From: Trichocladium uniseriatum
Taxonomy: Eukaryota; Ascomycota; Sordariomycetes; Sordariales; Chaetomiaceae
Length of the DNA stretch: 64,000 nt
Assembly: GCA_017139535.1 (NCBI GenBank)
Contig: WOUO01000007.1
Coordinates: 1-64,000, forward strand
Reading direction: 5' to 3'
Made by a program: the position numbers and the translations under genes
Shown here: piece by piece, positions 1 to 12,146 of the stretch
Position numbering within the stretch: the first letter of the stretch is position 1
Layout: every line of letters begins with the position of its first letter
Notes under the pieces: model-generated
What the model was told of the DNA's origin: nothing
Databases searched by the model: none
What the model saw: only the letters and a program-made list of their open reading frames with translations

Positions 1-3000
1 AGAGGGTAGTAACCTAGTTAGTTAGCTAGGCTTAAACCTATACTATTAGCTACCTTAGAAACCCCTGTTCCTATAGGGTAGCTAGGAGCTAGGTATAGTT
101 AATAGTATTAAAGGCCTCTGAAATATCCAGTTAAAGAAGGGAGGCTATTGCCCTTTACCTATAGGCCTTCTAAATCTAGGCTACTACTAGCCGAATAGCT
201 AGTTTAGTAGACCTATACTCCCTATTACCTATCTATTCTACTAGAAGTAGCCTATAGGCCTCTATAGCCCTCGTGATCCTCCTTGCTACTATAGCCTCTA
301 TTACCTTCCCTAGGGTAGGTAAGAGGGCTATAGGCTAGTAGCCTCTAGGGGTCCGGTAGACTGCTAGGGCCTTCCTAAGCTTCTAGAGGACTACTATTTT
401 AGCCCGCTTAAACTAGGCTAGGAACTAGCCTAGTTCTAAGTACCTAGCTATTAATATAGCTAGTACCCTATATAGGGGAGTGCTATAGGCCTTTAGTAGG
501 CCTATTAGGATTAGGTCCTCCCCTAGGGCCTTCTAGGGCCTTGCCTTAGCGAAGGCCTCTCGGATATCCCCTAGGGTTATAGCCTATTGGAGGTCGGACT
601 TTAGGGGCTAGGGGCCTTAGAAGGCTAGGTCCTAGATATCCGAAAGGTTAGCTAGTAGGCTAGGAAAGAACCTCTTAGCTAGGGTAGTAGCCTTTGCCTT
701 GTAGGTTAAGAGGGTAGGTCCCCCTTCGAGGCCTTCGAAGGCTAGGAGCTTTAGGGGGTCTAGGGGCTAGTAGCTCTTGTAGCAGGCCTAACGTTCTAGG
801 CTCTATAATAGGTCCTATTTCTAGGTAGCTTCCTATAGAGTAGCCCTCTAGGTCCTTGTCTTTTTAGCCGATAGGGTACTAGCTAATGCCCTAAGGCTCT
901 AGCTTAGTTCCCCCTTATAGTAGGCTATTGGGGTCCTTCAGTACTCTCTCTTAGCCCTCTAGGCCCCCTATACAGCCTCTTCTATAGCTAGGGACTACTA
1001 CGGTAAGCTAAACCCTCTGTTTAGCTTCTTCTAGGGGGTACTAGCCTTTATAATCCTCTATAGCTCTTGAACTAGGGCCTAGACCGCCCCTTCTAGGCCC
1101 TCTCTTGTCTAGGCTAAGGCCTGTAGGCCCTATAGGCTAGGGTCTAGTAAGCCTAGTTTCTAGGGGATAAGGGCTACCTTAGTCTTTACCCTCTTCCTAT
1201 CTATCATCTTCTAATTCTAGCCTTCTAGCTAGGGTTAAAGGGGTAGGGGCCCTCTAAGGGCAACCTCGAGGGCTTAGGGGTAGTAGTCTAACTTCCCCTA
1301 TATCTCTACCCTATAGTAGGTAGTCTATAGGCCTCTTAAGGCCTAGAAGTAGTCAATCGTTGAAGGACAGTCCTACTAGCCCCCCTAGGGGGCCTAGGTA
1401 ACTGCTCCCTAGGGGGTATGGAGATTAAGGTCCTACTATATAGCTAGTTTAAGGAGAGGCTTAGCCTCTCCTTTGTACTAGCTAAACTAGTCCTAGTGTA
1501 GGTAGTATAGGTTAAAGTCCTCTATAAGGACTATAGGGTAAGTAGGGTAGGGGCCCTCTAGTAGGGTCTAGAGGACTATATTGTTATCCCCTAGGTTATA
1601 GATCGACTAGAGGCTAAGGCCCTCCCCTTAGCTAGTTCCAAGGCCTAGAAAGGAGACCCAGTACTATTTAGAGGTAGCCTTATAGTCCTACTATCCTATA
1701 TCGAATTTCTAGTAGACGAATATAGCTGCTCTTCCCTCTAAAGTATAGACTAGGTAGTATTTCGAGCCCTAGGAGCAGTAGGTTAACTTAGTCTAGGTGT
1801 TGATCTAGGGCTCTTAGATAGCTAGGAGGTCGAACTTAGCCTCTGAAAGTAGTACCTCTAGGGATTGTTTGTTATCTTCAGTATTCTAGAGTAGGATTTT
1901 TAACCTTATTAATCTAAGGTAGTATCTATTGAGGCCTCTAGCTAGGTAGCTCCCTCTAGCTATAGCTATATTAGTTACGTTAGCTACGTTGTTAGGGTAA
2001 TAACTATAACTAGAGCGGTAGGGGGTAAGTTGCCTAGGGTGTAGGGTAAGTTAGCTAGAGTAGGGAGTAAATTACCTAGGGTATAGGGTAAGTTAGTTGG
2101 GGTAGGGCTTGGGCTAGCCTAGCTAAGGGTGATCTAGGTCTACCTTGGGTCGTTAGCTACAATAAAGAGGAGCGTTGGCCTCCCTCTAGGCTTTGTGATC
2201 TTCCGTTTCTTCCCTTCTACTATAGTATATTCCTCCCTATCCCCCTAGGTAGGCTAGACTAGGACCTTAATACTAAAGGCCGAAGTAGAGGCCCCCTAAG
2301 GGGCCCCTAGAGAGGCCTCCTCCCTAGCTACGAAGGTCCTTAGCTAGTATTAGTAGGCTTCTTTAGCTCCTTACCTAGCCTCTACTTTACCTAGGTACTC
2401 CCTAGCCTAGGCTATATAGCTACCCCTATAGTAAAGGTACTAGGGGCGTTAGCCGGATACTAGTATAGGGTACTGCTATTCCCTAGCCTTCCCCCTAGGG
2501 CTATGGGCTATAGTGCTATACCTTCTATATAGGGCCTCCTTCTAGTAGTAGCGTTAGATATAGCCCTACTTCCAGTACTTATAGTACTAGGTTAGTTCGA
2601 GGGGGGCTTAGTAGGGCTCGTAATCGATAATTTGAAAGTCCCTAACTACCCTATAGTTATAGGCTTTCCGAGCTTCCTCCTAGCTTATTAGGGTTACTAG
2701 TATAGTAACCCTCTTTAGTTCTAGGCTCCTTAGTACCTAGAACTTAACCTTTTCTACTGTTTAGAAGCCTATTTACCCTCCGAACTCCTACTCTATAACT
2801 CCCTAAAGGTCCTCCTACTTTAGGCCCTTAAGTAGAACTACAAAGGTCCTCTAAGCCTCCTTAGCCTACTCCCTAAAGGCCTATTGGATCTACTAGCTAT
2901 TCTAGGAATACTAGTCCTTTATAGCTAGGTCCTAGAAGGTTACTATAGTGTCCCTACTTAGTAGCTTCTAGGCTACGATAGCTCCCTTCTAGGGGGAGGC

Positions 3001-3505
3001 TTAGTTAATAGCCTAGGTAATATCCGCTAGGGTATAGACTATAAAGCTAGCTAGAAGGCCGTTACCTTGGACTAGGACCTCCTAAAAGAGCCTTAGGGGG
3101 ACTGCCTTAGCTAGGGGCCCTTAGGTAGTTAGTTAGGTTACTACTACTATAGCCTATATATGGGCCTACGGGGGGCTCTGCTAGGTAGTAGTAGGTAAGG
3201 CTAAGGCCGAGGCTAAGGCTACTTGGACCTTCTCTAAGACTATCTTACGAAGGCTTGTTATAAAGAGGTCTCCTATTACTATAGGCTCTTACTATTGTTA
3301 GGATAGGTAGTACTAGATAAGCTATAGTAGGTCCGTTACCTTCCTCCTTACTAGGCCCTTCTAGGTAGTAGGGACGAAGGCTAAGATACCCTTAACTAGT
3401 ACCTTAGCTCTTGTAGTAGCTATCTATTTAGTATATAGCTCTAGGGGCTATAGAAGGCTGCCTATAGCCTATTAGCTATCGTCGTTGTTATCGTTGGCCC
3501 CCATA
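1..3505 (-). mobile_element. RIP-mutated Tad1-like LINE (non-LTR retrotransposon), cut by the window start
   Basis: Read on the minus strand, this block keeps the order of a fungal LINE although stops fill every frame. The first-ORF start lies near 3505 and reads MGANDNNDD before a stop. Two CCHC zinc-knuckle remnants (C-x2-C-x4-H-x4-C spacing, with TAC/TAT in place of Cys codons) lie at about 2500-2600. An APE-type endonuclease start (residues LLAIQEP, then RAAIFV) lies at about 1960-1690. The pre-RT and RT entry segments (FFPSLLANLSDI; ALGED...IGLLKA) lie at about 660-370. The RT continues past position 1. CpA and TpG are almost absent while TpA is in great excess, the mark of RIP, so the copy is dead. 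Family assignment rests on domain order and short matches and is inference. Confidence 0.72.
2010..2115. repeat. Short degenerate tandem repeat inside the dead LINE
   Basis: A unit of about 25-30 bp built around GTAGGGTAAGTT(A/G)CCTAGGG recurs about four times. It lies between the zinc-knuckle part and the endonuclease part of the element. The same core appears again upstream of the element's first ORF (about 3510-3640), so it may be an old internal repeat of this family. RIP has blurred the units. Confidence 0.5.
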
Positions 3506-3780
3506 GTAGGTATAGGGTAAGTGGGCTGAGGTAGGTATAGGGTAGTTGGTCTGGGGTAGGCGTAGGGTAAGTGGTTGGGGTTGGTGTAGGGTAAGTAGCC
3601 TAGGTGGGTATAGGGTATGTGGCTAGGTAGATGGCTAGGTGGGTAGTAGGTGGCTAGGTAGGTAGCTAGTAGGTAGGTAGCTAGGTAGGTGATTAAGCTA
3701 GTAGCTAGGCTAGTAGCTAGGCGGGGCGTTTTAGGTGGTCTGGGTGCTAGGTGGTCTAGGGCAGTAGAACTAGGTAGTCT
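3506..3780. repeat. Tandem-repeat leader of the dead LINE
   Basis: Repeats of the type GGTGTAGGGTAAGTGGCTGGG give way to short GGTAGGTAGCTAG runs at about 3640-3725. On the element's own strand this is the 5' leader upstream of the first ORF. Tandem repeats in the 5' UTR are common in LINEs and often carry promoter activity; that role here is inference. From 3780 to about 3985 the sequence is less mutated (CA and TG return) and ends in a T-run near 3970, which I take as the outer end of the element. Confidence 0.5.
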
Positions 3781-3989
3781 ATGCTATGGCTGAGAATTTT
3801 CCTTGGGCGGGTCGGCCCTTCGAACCTCCCTTCTTTATGTGCCTGTTGCGGCTACGCAACTAGTCGTATGGGGGTGCGATAGGTACGCTTAGATAGGGTT
3901 TTTCGAGCTCTTTCTAACGGTGGTATTTTCGACGATTTTAGGCTAGGAACTGTAAGGTTCCGTTTCGTCGAAGTTTTTTTTTCTCATTA

Positions 3990-5271
3990 TCCTCGATATA
4001 TCGTATAGCGTTTATAAGCTATATATACGTTATAGGTAGTATTATCTAGTATAATATAGCAAGGCTAATCTTAGGGTAAAGCTTAGAGATAAGGCTAATA
4101 ACCTACTAGTAATTATTTAGCTTATAGGGAAGGCCTATAATAATAGTAGTATAGCGGTTAAAAAACTTAGTAGTAGTCTTATCCTCTTGCTATTTAAGTT
4201 ACTTAAGCTATAAGGCTATAGCGAGGGTACGAGTCTCGGGATCGGAGAGTTAATTCTTAAGGAAGTTAACAAATTCCTACTATATAATAGAGGCAGGATC
4301 GAAGCGTAGGTCTATCTCTAGCTCGTTTATATAGTTTACCTATACGTTCTTTAGAGCCTTAGTAAGATAACTAACCGTATATATATAATATAGTCGCTAC
4401 TTATATAAAAGTCCCCTAGAAGTCTGAAATTCGCCTTATAGTCGAAGAGGAAGTTATAGAGGGTAGTACCATTGTACCTACTATATATAGAATACTATAG
4501 CAAGGGTATATACTAAAGCAAAGTAAGTATATCCTCTATATATAAGGAGGCTAAGTGCTAGGGAAGGCCTATTATAGGCGTAGGAGGAGTAATAGTATTG
4601 CTCTAAAGCTATATAAGCTTAGTATATTTAAAGTATAACGTCTCCTCGTAACAGGCAATAGTAATTTATCCGTCGATACGCCGTTCCTCCTTAATAAGCT
4701 TACATTCATAGTCGAAGAGTAAAGGATCTATATCTATAACGTAGTTACTACTCTAGCTCGTAGCTTATTAATAGTATATTATAGAGGATAAAGATAGAGA
4801 TTAGGTCCTAAGGGTAGTAGTAACTTAAGACTACGAATAAGTTGCTTAAATATAGTATATAAGTATAGAACTAGGGCTATTATCTATCTCTAACGGTCTA
4901 GTTCCCTTTAGGGTAGAGAGTTCAACGTATTAGGACCTTACAAAGGTTAGGGAAGGTATACTAGAGTAAAGGAGGACAAGTAACAACTACAAGGAGAGGG
5001 CGTACAATAGGAGCAAGTATATAGCTCTAAAGGATATCATTAAACTCTACCCTCCTAAGAGTAAGGGCTACTCCCCCCTCCTTTTATTCCCGACTTCCTT
5101 CTATAGTCACTAGCACCTTGTAACGTGCTCCCTCTCTGCTTACTCGCTACTCCCCCTCTGCGCTTACTTGGCAAGCGGGGTAAAGGCGGGGCCTGCCGAG
5201 GATACAGGCCGAGAGCTAAGAATGGGGAGCCCCTAACGGGCCGTTGCTCCTGGGAACGCTAGGGCCTGACA
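3990..5271 (-). mobile_element. RIP-mutated LTR-retrotransposon fragment (probable LTR plus gag remnant)
   Basis: On the minus strand the segment from 5271 begins TGTCAGGCCC, runs about 320 bp with a less mutated, promoter-like stretch (AATAAAAGGAGG near 5080), and reaches a CCTAACCTTTGT... boundary near 4940. This resembles the 5' LTR and primer-binding junction of fungal Ty3/gypsy elements. Below it, to about 4070, stop-filled TA-rich sequence keeps gag-like scraps such as FLFDYKANFRLLGDFY (near 4410-4470). The second LTR is missing, apparently removed or displaced at the junction with the LINE near 3985. The LTR and gag calls are inference from end motif, length and composition. Confidence 0.42.
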
Positions 5272-5862
5272 AAATTGACCTAGTTTTAGTGATATTACTT
5301 GTAGAGTTGTAGCTTAAATTAGAGGGCTAGATAGGGTAAATAGCTAACTAGAGTATAGATTACGTTATCTATCAACCTACTGACGTAACCTATAGTATAT
5401 CCTTTCTCTCTTTCCTTTTTTAGCTTAACATTTAGAATAAAAATAGATGATTCATTGCTTTACTCCCTTCTTCTACTAATTGCTATTACAAAATACTCTT
5501 AGAGAACTTATATATAAAACTCTAGCTCTAAGCTAGTAAGCTACTGAAGACCTCTATAAGCTTACATTGGCCTCTAGGGCTACCGCGTGTCATATATAGT
5601 GTTTGAAGCTAGCGGTAGCATAGACATTGTAACTGTTGTCACCTCGGCGCGTATATGAATGCAGCGGGCTACGTTACACACCACCTTAAAGCAAGTTTTC
5701 GAACCAAGTCGGAAGCTGTAATTTCCATAATGTTTTGCTCCTCGGTATCACTTTCTGCCCTAAACGTATGGAACTTATTCAATCCGCAACCTCGTTCCCC
5801 TTCTGTTTAAAAAAAGCCTTCCGAAGTGCGAAGTCAAGCGCACCTTATGATTAAGTACAGAA
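5272..5862. other. Transition from RIP-mutated repeats to normal sequence; no gene seen
   Basis: TA-rich, CA/TG-poor sequence fades between about 5270 and 5640 and normal dinucleotide use resumes by about 5640. The last part is the 3' flank of the minus-strand regulator whose stop codon lies at 5863. I see no gene or RNA signature. Confidence 0.6.
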
Positions 5863-8640
5863 TCACGTCAAAGAGCGACGACCAAATCGGTAGACCGGAG
5901 CCGAGCTGGGGCCATCATGAGGCATGGGCTCAATAATAACATCATGGGCCGAAATTGCCTGCACACCACGATTGACCGGAGATGCTGGGGTAGGGTTGGT
6001 GTGTAAGCCGGCAGAAGCCGGACCAAGACCGGGCGCTAGGAGGTCCGGCGCCGCACCCACGCTCCGGAGCAGGTGAGCGGCTTCGGCAGCCCCCGGGTGC
6101 TGAGCTCCCATGGATGTCAATTGGAGCGATCCGATTGTGACCAGGTCGACGGGCTGCGAAGTGAAAATGGGTAGGGTGTCTGGTCCGGTATCCGGCAGTG
6201 AAGGTTCGTCCCTGTCCGAGGCGGCGCTGGACAAGAAACTGCAAACACTCGGACGACGAGCATGGCCCTCGTCTAAGGGTTTCGTGGCGGCAGTTGAACG
6301 GGCTGATGTCCCTCGCTGCGTGTACGGTGTGAAACTTGGGGATGCTTGCTCCGGCATCCAAACGGTCACCGACCCCCTCGTGGCATGGGGCGCCAGTCCA
6401 GGAATCGAGAGGGTTGGCCTAGTGCCCGTGCTGGGACTTGTTGAATCAAGAACGGCTCGGGGTGATAATGACTGGGGAGAATCAGCTCACCCGTGGTAGT
6501 GCTGGTGGGCTGGGGACGGTTGGTCGGTGACCAGCGATAGTTGATGAAGGGCGGCCGCAAACACCATGTAGGGAAGCAAGGGCGGTAGATATGTTAGACA
6601 GTACCGGGTCTGGTATGCGTTGGTGAGGGAAATGATGGCCTCGGAAGCCTGCCGGCACACAGTCCGGGGCGTCGCATCGCCAGACAAGCTACGTGGCAAG
6701 CCGTCCACAAGGCTCGCTGAGCTCTTGACAAAAGGTTGGAGCAGGCTGAGCAAACAAAAATGGTACCATATTCTGAACGCCACCGCTCAGTCAGCGTTCC
6801 ATACTATTAATTACCTCAAGCTAAAACGCATGGCAGAATGGGTGGCTTTACTGTGTAAGGAGGACGTCAGGGCCGCTGTCCGTAGCGAAGGCGGCTGACT
6901 CCGCAACCTGGCGATAATAAACCATGCACTTCTTGAACGCTCCGTCGAGATCGCCAGCCGTCATTGCCCTGGAATAGTGGTAGGAAGAGAAAGTGTGGGT
7001 CGCCTCAGTGACTTCGAAAACAAAGCGAGAAAGTGGTGGGCAATACTGTAGCTCGGAAAAGAACTGCATCTGTAGGGAGATCCCTTCTCGACCAGTTAGA
7101 GGGGTTCAGGGTATGCTGACGTTGGTGACACTGCATGGGGGGTTGGAGAAGGACAAACCTCTCTCGACTCGTGCCTCAGGGGCGTCATCACCCACGTCCC
7201 TGGTGTCGGGGTATAGTCTCATAAACAATGGCCCGGTCTTGGGTTCCAAGTCGCCCGTTAGAAGCCTAAGAACGCTGTTGATTTCTTTCGTCAGGGAGTC
7301 TGGGGATCCGAGGACATGGGAGGGGGGCGCAGGCGCCTCACCGAATCAACGAGAAGCCTCCGCAATAAACCAATGCCCGCACTGTCCTGAAATCGTCGTC
7401 ATGGTCATGGTCTAGGGGCTGTGTCTGCATTAGGAAATGGATAGATGCTCTGACAAACTCCCGAGCGAGATCGCTGGCCTCAGCTTCGTTTCCCTGGCTC
7501 ATCTCAGCAAGTGAGATGACCCCAAGGGCCTGTATACTGGGGAGGTCGACATGATCTTGTTCCCTTGCAAGTAGCCCCTTCGCCTCTCCTATAAATGCAT
7601 CGCCAAAACTGACTTTGGAGATGAGTTGGGATGCCATCGTCGTGGCTCTGCAAGCCATGCCTAGGATGGCGTTGACGAGAGCCTCGGAACAGTATCGTGG
7701 AGTGCCGTCTCGAAAGTCTCGCAAAAAGTGAGGTTGTGAGACAAGGGATAGTGAGGGTAGCGAGCCAGAGAAGAACCTAGCGAGCAGTCGCTGGACAAGT
7801 GCTGCGTCAGAAGTAACCTTGGTCCACGTATGGAAAACCGGTTCGCCTGGAGGCTCTGGCGGCGGCAAATGCAGGTGCCCTGGGGCGTCCAGCGGTGGGG
7901 GAGGGGGTGGCGATATGGTGACTGCAGGTGATGCAAGAGAGTCCTGGAACGAAGGGTGTCTTTCCGGAAGCACGTGGGCTGAGAAACTCGTCTGGTGCGG
8001 GACGTCAAGTGAACTCGTGGATAAACTGAGTTTGGAACCTCTTCCAACACCACTGGTCTCCTCGGTCTTGAGGGCGGGGGTATGGGGGCTCCCGAACTTG
8101 TCGGTCCGAAACCCCGCTGGTGAAACAGGATTTACCCCCGGCGACAGCGCGGGGGGTGGAGGAGGGAGCGTGTTCTGGGGGAGATCTGCGCTGTCCTGGA
8201 GGGGCCGTGGAGAGCGGCTCGACGCCACGGACTGACACCTCGACGAGTGTACAAGTATCCATTCTGCAATGGTGTCTGGAGGGTCACCGGCTCGCATCCG
8301 GTCGAGTACTATCCCCCATTGCTTCGGGTCGTTGTTTGTTAGTGCCCGGATTAGCGCATTGCCCTGCCGCTGCTCTGTCCGCAGCCTCTCGATCTCGGAT
8401 CTAAGATGGTCTTTTGTTCTCCATCTTTTGTCCTCATAGGCGCATTCTTCGCCTCGTGCCCGACATCTGCGGCACGGCAACTGGCCGTCACACTGCCGGG
8501 TCGTGTTAGCTGGCAGAATACGGAAATGGAGCCTGGCGAGGGTGATCCGCCAGTGAGAATTCTGTGGTATCCATGCATACCTTGGTTCTCTTCTTTCGGC
8601 ACACGAGGCATGCGTTTGGGGTGAGGTGCTGTCTGGGCAT
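5863..8640 (-). CDS. Zn2Cys6 transcription factor with middle homology region, 810 aa, six exons
   Basis: Exons on the minus strand: 8640-8581, 8492-7342, 7274-7121, 7069-6852, 6772-6491 and 6430-5863; phases agree at every junction. Intron 1 splits the zinc cluster: exon 1 gives CLVC..., exon 2 gives [10 protein letters not shown], together C-x2-C-x6-C-x5-C-x2-C-x6-C at residues 11-38. A basic linker follows, then a Pro/Ser-rich stretch (about 110-235). The fungal middle homology region starts near residue 240 ([15 protein letters not shown]) and runs towards the C-terminus, including [12 protein letters not shown]. The 3' end keeps a conserved-looking [22 protein letters not shown] segment. 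It should bind DNA as a nuclear regulator; the style resembles NIT4/NirA-type proteins but targets are unknown. The 51 bp intron 7070-7120 uses a GTCAGC donor and is the least certain junction. It is the first gene beside the RIP-silenced repeats. Confidence 0.85.
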
Positions 8641-10963
8641 AGTGACAGGGAAATAATCACTTGGGGTTAGAGGAGGTTGTAAACACATTATCAACTCGGA
8701 TACGAAAAGAGGGTTGCACCGCGTCGGTGGGACGCGGGGCTATATACCCCGGAAACGGCGCAACCAGGAGGCAAGGTTTGGATTCATTGGGCCTGGTAGA
8801 CCAGGGGCTGTCCTGTCAGCTTCGTAGGCGGCAAGATTCACGGGGACCGGGCGGTAACTCAGCTCACAGCATGGAGCCAAAGGGGAGTATCCTGCAGGCA
8901 CCTGCGGGGGAAGCACATGCCTCTTGAGGGGCTACTCTCAGACATACACATGCATGACAAGCTCTGGACGCCTCTATATGCATTTGCGTCTCGCATACGT
9001 TAGTATGGAGTGGACGTTAGGGCCACCGTCTAAGCAAATAATCGTCGGAAGCGAGAGGCCTAGGACTTGTGGAGATGCGCTATGGTAGGTCGACCATGGG
9101 ACGAAAAGGCAGCAAGTCTTGCTGTGGGGAGCCAATATTGTGAGGTTCTTTACTAGGAGTTCTCTTGATCCAAGGTTACTTTCCCTGCAGACGAAGTATC
9201 GTATATTTGTAATGGCACCGCGACGTCCCATACGTGGATTTCGCACCGCCCCTGCCGAGAGTACGACGAGGAATATAACGGCTTACACGAACTGGCTTGG
9301 TCATAGCAGGATGGGTGGTGGAATTGATGGGGTAGAGATGATGTGTATGTTCGTTCATAGAGCAAACCTAGTGTGCGCCCAAAGGCAAGGTACCCGTGTC
9401 AAGCGACCAGACTCGATAAACTGCAAGACTCGGATTGTTAGAAGTGCTGGGACAAGCCGTGGAAGTAATGCTTCCTACAGACTAGAGACCGAGGACCCAG
9501 ACGCTACCGCGGCGAGCACTGTTGTACAACATACTCCGACCCCAACTCTCGAATATGCCGTCTGGCTGCGGATTTAGCTGCCCGTGGAATATGCTCTTCC
9601 CAATCCCTACCCCCTGGGATTTGGCGACGGGACGGTTGCAGGACTCGGGCTGCAAGGTGATCCGCCGTCATGATATACGGTTGACTGACACGGCCTGCTG
9701 ACGGTGTCGAGATCAACCTGACGACGGACCAACGGGCTAGGATATCCTGGCGAGTGGCAGGTACAAATCTAAAGAAATAGAATGTATCTGTGCGGAAATC
9801 CTGCACCTCGAGTGCGCGGCCTCCATGCAGTGATCCGGTGCACGTCTGCGCTAGGAAAGCACGGGTAAAGGTTTATGGAAACCTGCCAGCGCAGTCGATA
9901 ACAATGTCGTGGATACCGCCGAAGCTCGGGGGCAACTTTGGCATTGACGTTGACGATGTACAATCCAAAAGATGTCCAAGATAGTACGAGAGATCACATT
10001 ATGCCTAGGGCGAACCCGTTTGACAATGTATAAGCCAGAGATTTCGAGTATGGTATAGGAAAACCATCTTATCGAATTCCCAAACGAGGAAGAACTGTTT
10101 TAGGCGCCTCGAAACTATAGGGAACTTGGTCAATTATTGATCCTTTAGTCGACCATGAAGCAGTACCACGGTTGTAACAGGAAACATTCTGCTCTCATAT
10201 GCAGAAGAGGAGGAAGGCTTGGGCCGTAAACAAGGTGGACAGAGATACCGCATTAGACTAAGCTCGTTTCAACTTGAAGTTAAAATTGAGGTAGGGTTAG
10301 ACCTTGCGCTGGCCAGGTGAAAAGAGCACCTGGGCAACTAGTACCATAGAATTCATCAGAAGCTCAAATTTATTCCGCCACGGCACAAAACGAAACCTAG
10401 GAGCCCGGGCACGAACAATTACCTGTTGAACAATGACTCGGTTTCGTTACATTATAATTCGTAAGGATTACAAGTGCTGATTATGGATTACCGTAGCATC
10501 TCGCGGAATTGGAACTGCACTATACGTACCTACGTACAAGTAGGGGTACCTAGGTACTCTTGAAGCTCTTACCACTTTCCGTAGAGAACTCATCGAAATG
10601 CAGGTGTCGAAGCACAAGTAGTCTATAATTAATGCGGTCTTAAGACTACAGACATCTCTGATTTGTTAACTTTGTGGGGAGAGGCATTGGTTCTTTGCCG
10701 TGGTGTTGTTCGCCTTTCGCGAGATTCTTTGGTATTTGTACGGAATATTTCGTAATTACCAAGTACACCTGGAAAATGTGCACAACACAGTGTTTACACT
10801 GGCCTGATCACCAGCCGGCCCACCTTTCTTTGGCTGGGCCCGGCATTTTCTCTCTGCAGCCAATGCCTCTTATCATCGCGGCGTTGCCCAGAAGGAGAAG
10901 CCACCAGCATTTGACGACGTCTCTTTTTAATATCCACCAAGCCGTGCGCAGTGTTTGGCAATC
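8641..10963. other. Long intergenic region between divergent genes; no gene seen
   Basis: This 2.3 kb region separates the minus-strand regulator from the plus-strand ribosomal protein gene. Open frames inside (for example 9119-9577) have no recognisable protein features. Around 10510-10555 there is a cluster of overlapping GTACCTA/TAGGTAC palindromes. From 10900 a CT-rich stretch leads into the RSM19 start and is probably its promoter. Confidence 0.6.
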
Positions 10964-11528
10964 ATGCAGCCGACGCGGTGTCTGCTTAAGCGCTCGGTCT
11001 GGAAAGGTAACGTCGCTTTCCCCCATCCTCGCTCGACACGGCCAAGACGAGTGCCCCGATGATGGCGCCTTGCGTCGCGGTCGACATCGTCCACCTTCTC
11101 CTGCTGACTGTCTTTTGAACAGGACCGCATATCGTCCCGTAAGAACCCTCTCGACCCCGCCTCCACTTTTACTATAAACCCGCGCACCACCTGCCTGCTT
11201 GACCCCCAGCCTTCCGAACCCCTCTGACGACTTCATCCTTGCGTAGGCTCCCGATTGTGCGGCCCGAACCAGGAAAGAAGGCTGCGCCGATCCGGACCCA
11301 GGCGAGATCGGCCACCATCCTGCCCAACTTTGTCGGCCTCAAGTTCCAGGTGCACAACGGCAAGGTTTACCATGACGTGACCATTACTGAGGAGATGGTG
11401 GGCCACAAGCTCGGCGAATTCTCCCCGTACGGCCCTCCCCGCTCGCGCTTTACCGCGCCCAAATGCAACGCCAGCTAACTCTTGGCTGCTGCAGGACACG
11501 GAAGCCGTTTATTTGGAGCAGGAAATAG
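10964..11528 (+). CDS. RSM19: Mitochondrial small ribosomal subunit protein uS19m, 90 aa, with a 16 nt micro-exon
   Basis: Exons 10964-11006, 11123-11138, 11247-11426 and 11495-11528. The spliced product starts MQPTRCLLKRSVWKGPHIVP, continues with RPEPGKKAAPIRTQARSATILPNF and VHNGKVYHDVTITEEMVGHKLGEFSP, and ends TRKPFIWSRK. This is the compact uS19 fold that sits in the head of the mitoribosomal small subunit; length and motifs fit the family. Exon 2 is only 16 nt, yet it supplies the invariant PHIVP segment, so it must be included. If the last intron is not removed, translation instead ends in a run that does not fit the family, supporting the 11427-11494 intron. It is convergent with TAF10. 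Identity is firm; imported mitochondrial location follows from the family. Confidence 0.93.
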
Positions 11529-12146
11529 AGTGGGTTCGGCCTAGAAACACTGAGATACCCGGAGTTCAGGGGGCACCTCTGGCAAGCAGGGGTTTGTGCT
11601 TGTATCTATTGTACAATATTTGTGACTATCAGCCCGAGGCCATGGGAATGGAGCACGTGTGCAATTGCGACGCAAGGTCTGGCCGACAGGCACGCTCAAT
11701 AGTGGTGGATGTGGGACACAGTTCGGGAAACGACCGAGGGCTATGATCAGGAAAGCGAAGGTTTTGCCAGGATAAAAGTGGAAAGTCTAGACGGCATCGA
11801 ACCCATAACTATCATGCAGAAAGCCAACCGACTAGCGGCGCCCTCTTCCCAGATCCTAACGCCCAAGCCCAACCAAGCCCATGCCCCTAACCTCAACGCC
11901 ATAGCCGAGAGACCTATAAGCCCTTCCAATACCAACCAAAAAGGAAAAGAAAGTATAATGCCCTGTCGTTACCCCCTACGCAAATACTTCGTAGGCGTCC
12001 CATTCGCTTGACGCCAATGACCAACCACCCTCCGTGTCAGCCCATTGTATCAAAGCACCGCTCCGAACGTGCTGTTCCGACCTCGAGAATTGCAAAGCTC
12101 CCGTTCCGTGGCAGGCAAAATCTGCGGCAAGCGCGCTGCGCCCAAC
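11529..12146. other. Convergent 3' flanks of RSM19 and TAF10; no gene seen
   Basis: About 600 bp lie between the RSM19 stop and the TAF10 stop. This should contain both 3' UTRs. A lone CACGTG occurs near 11656. No coding or structured-RNA feature was recognised. Confidence 0.6.

Noticed and set aside
9119..9577. 152-codon open frame on the plus strand in the 2.3 kb intergenic region
   Set aside because: No domain, poor residue composition, no splice or promoter support; likely chance.
10674..11177. 167-codon frame overlapping the start of RSM19
   Set aside because: It ignores the RSM19 splice sites; the uS19 product explains the locus and the long frame has no protein features.
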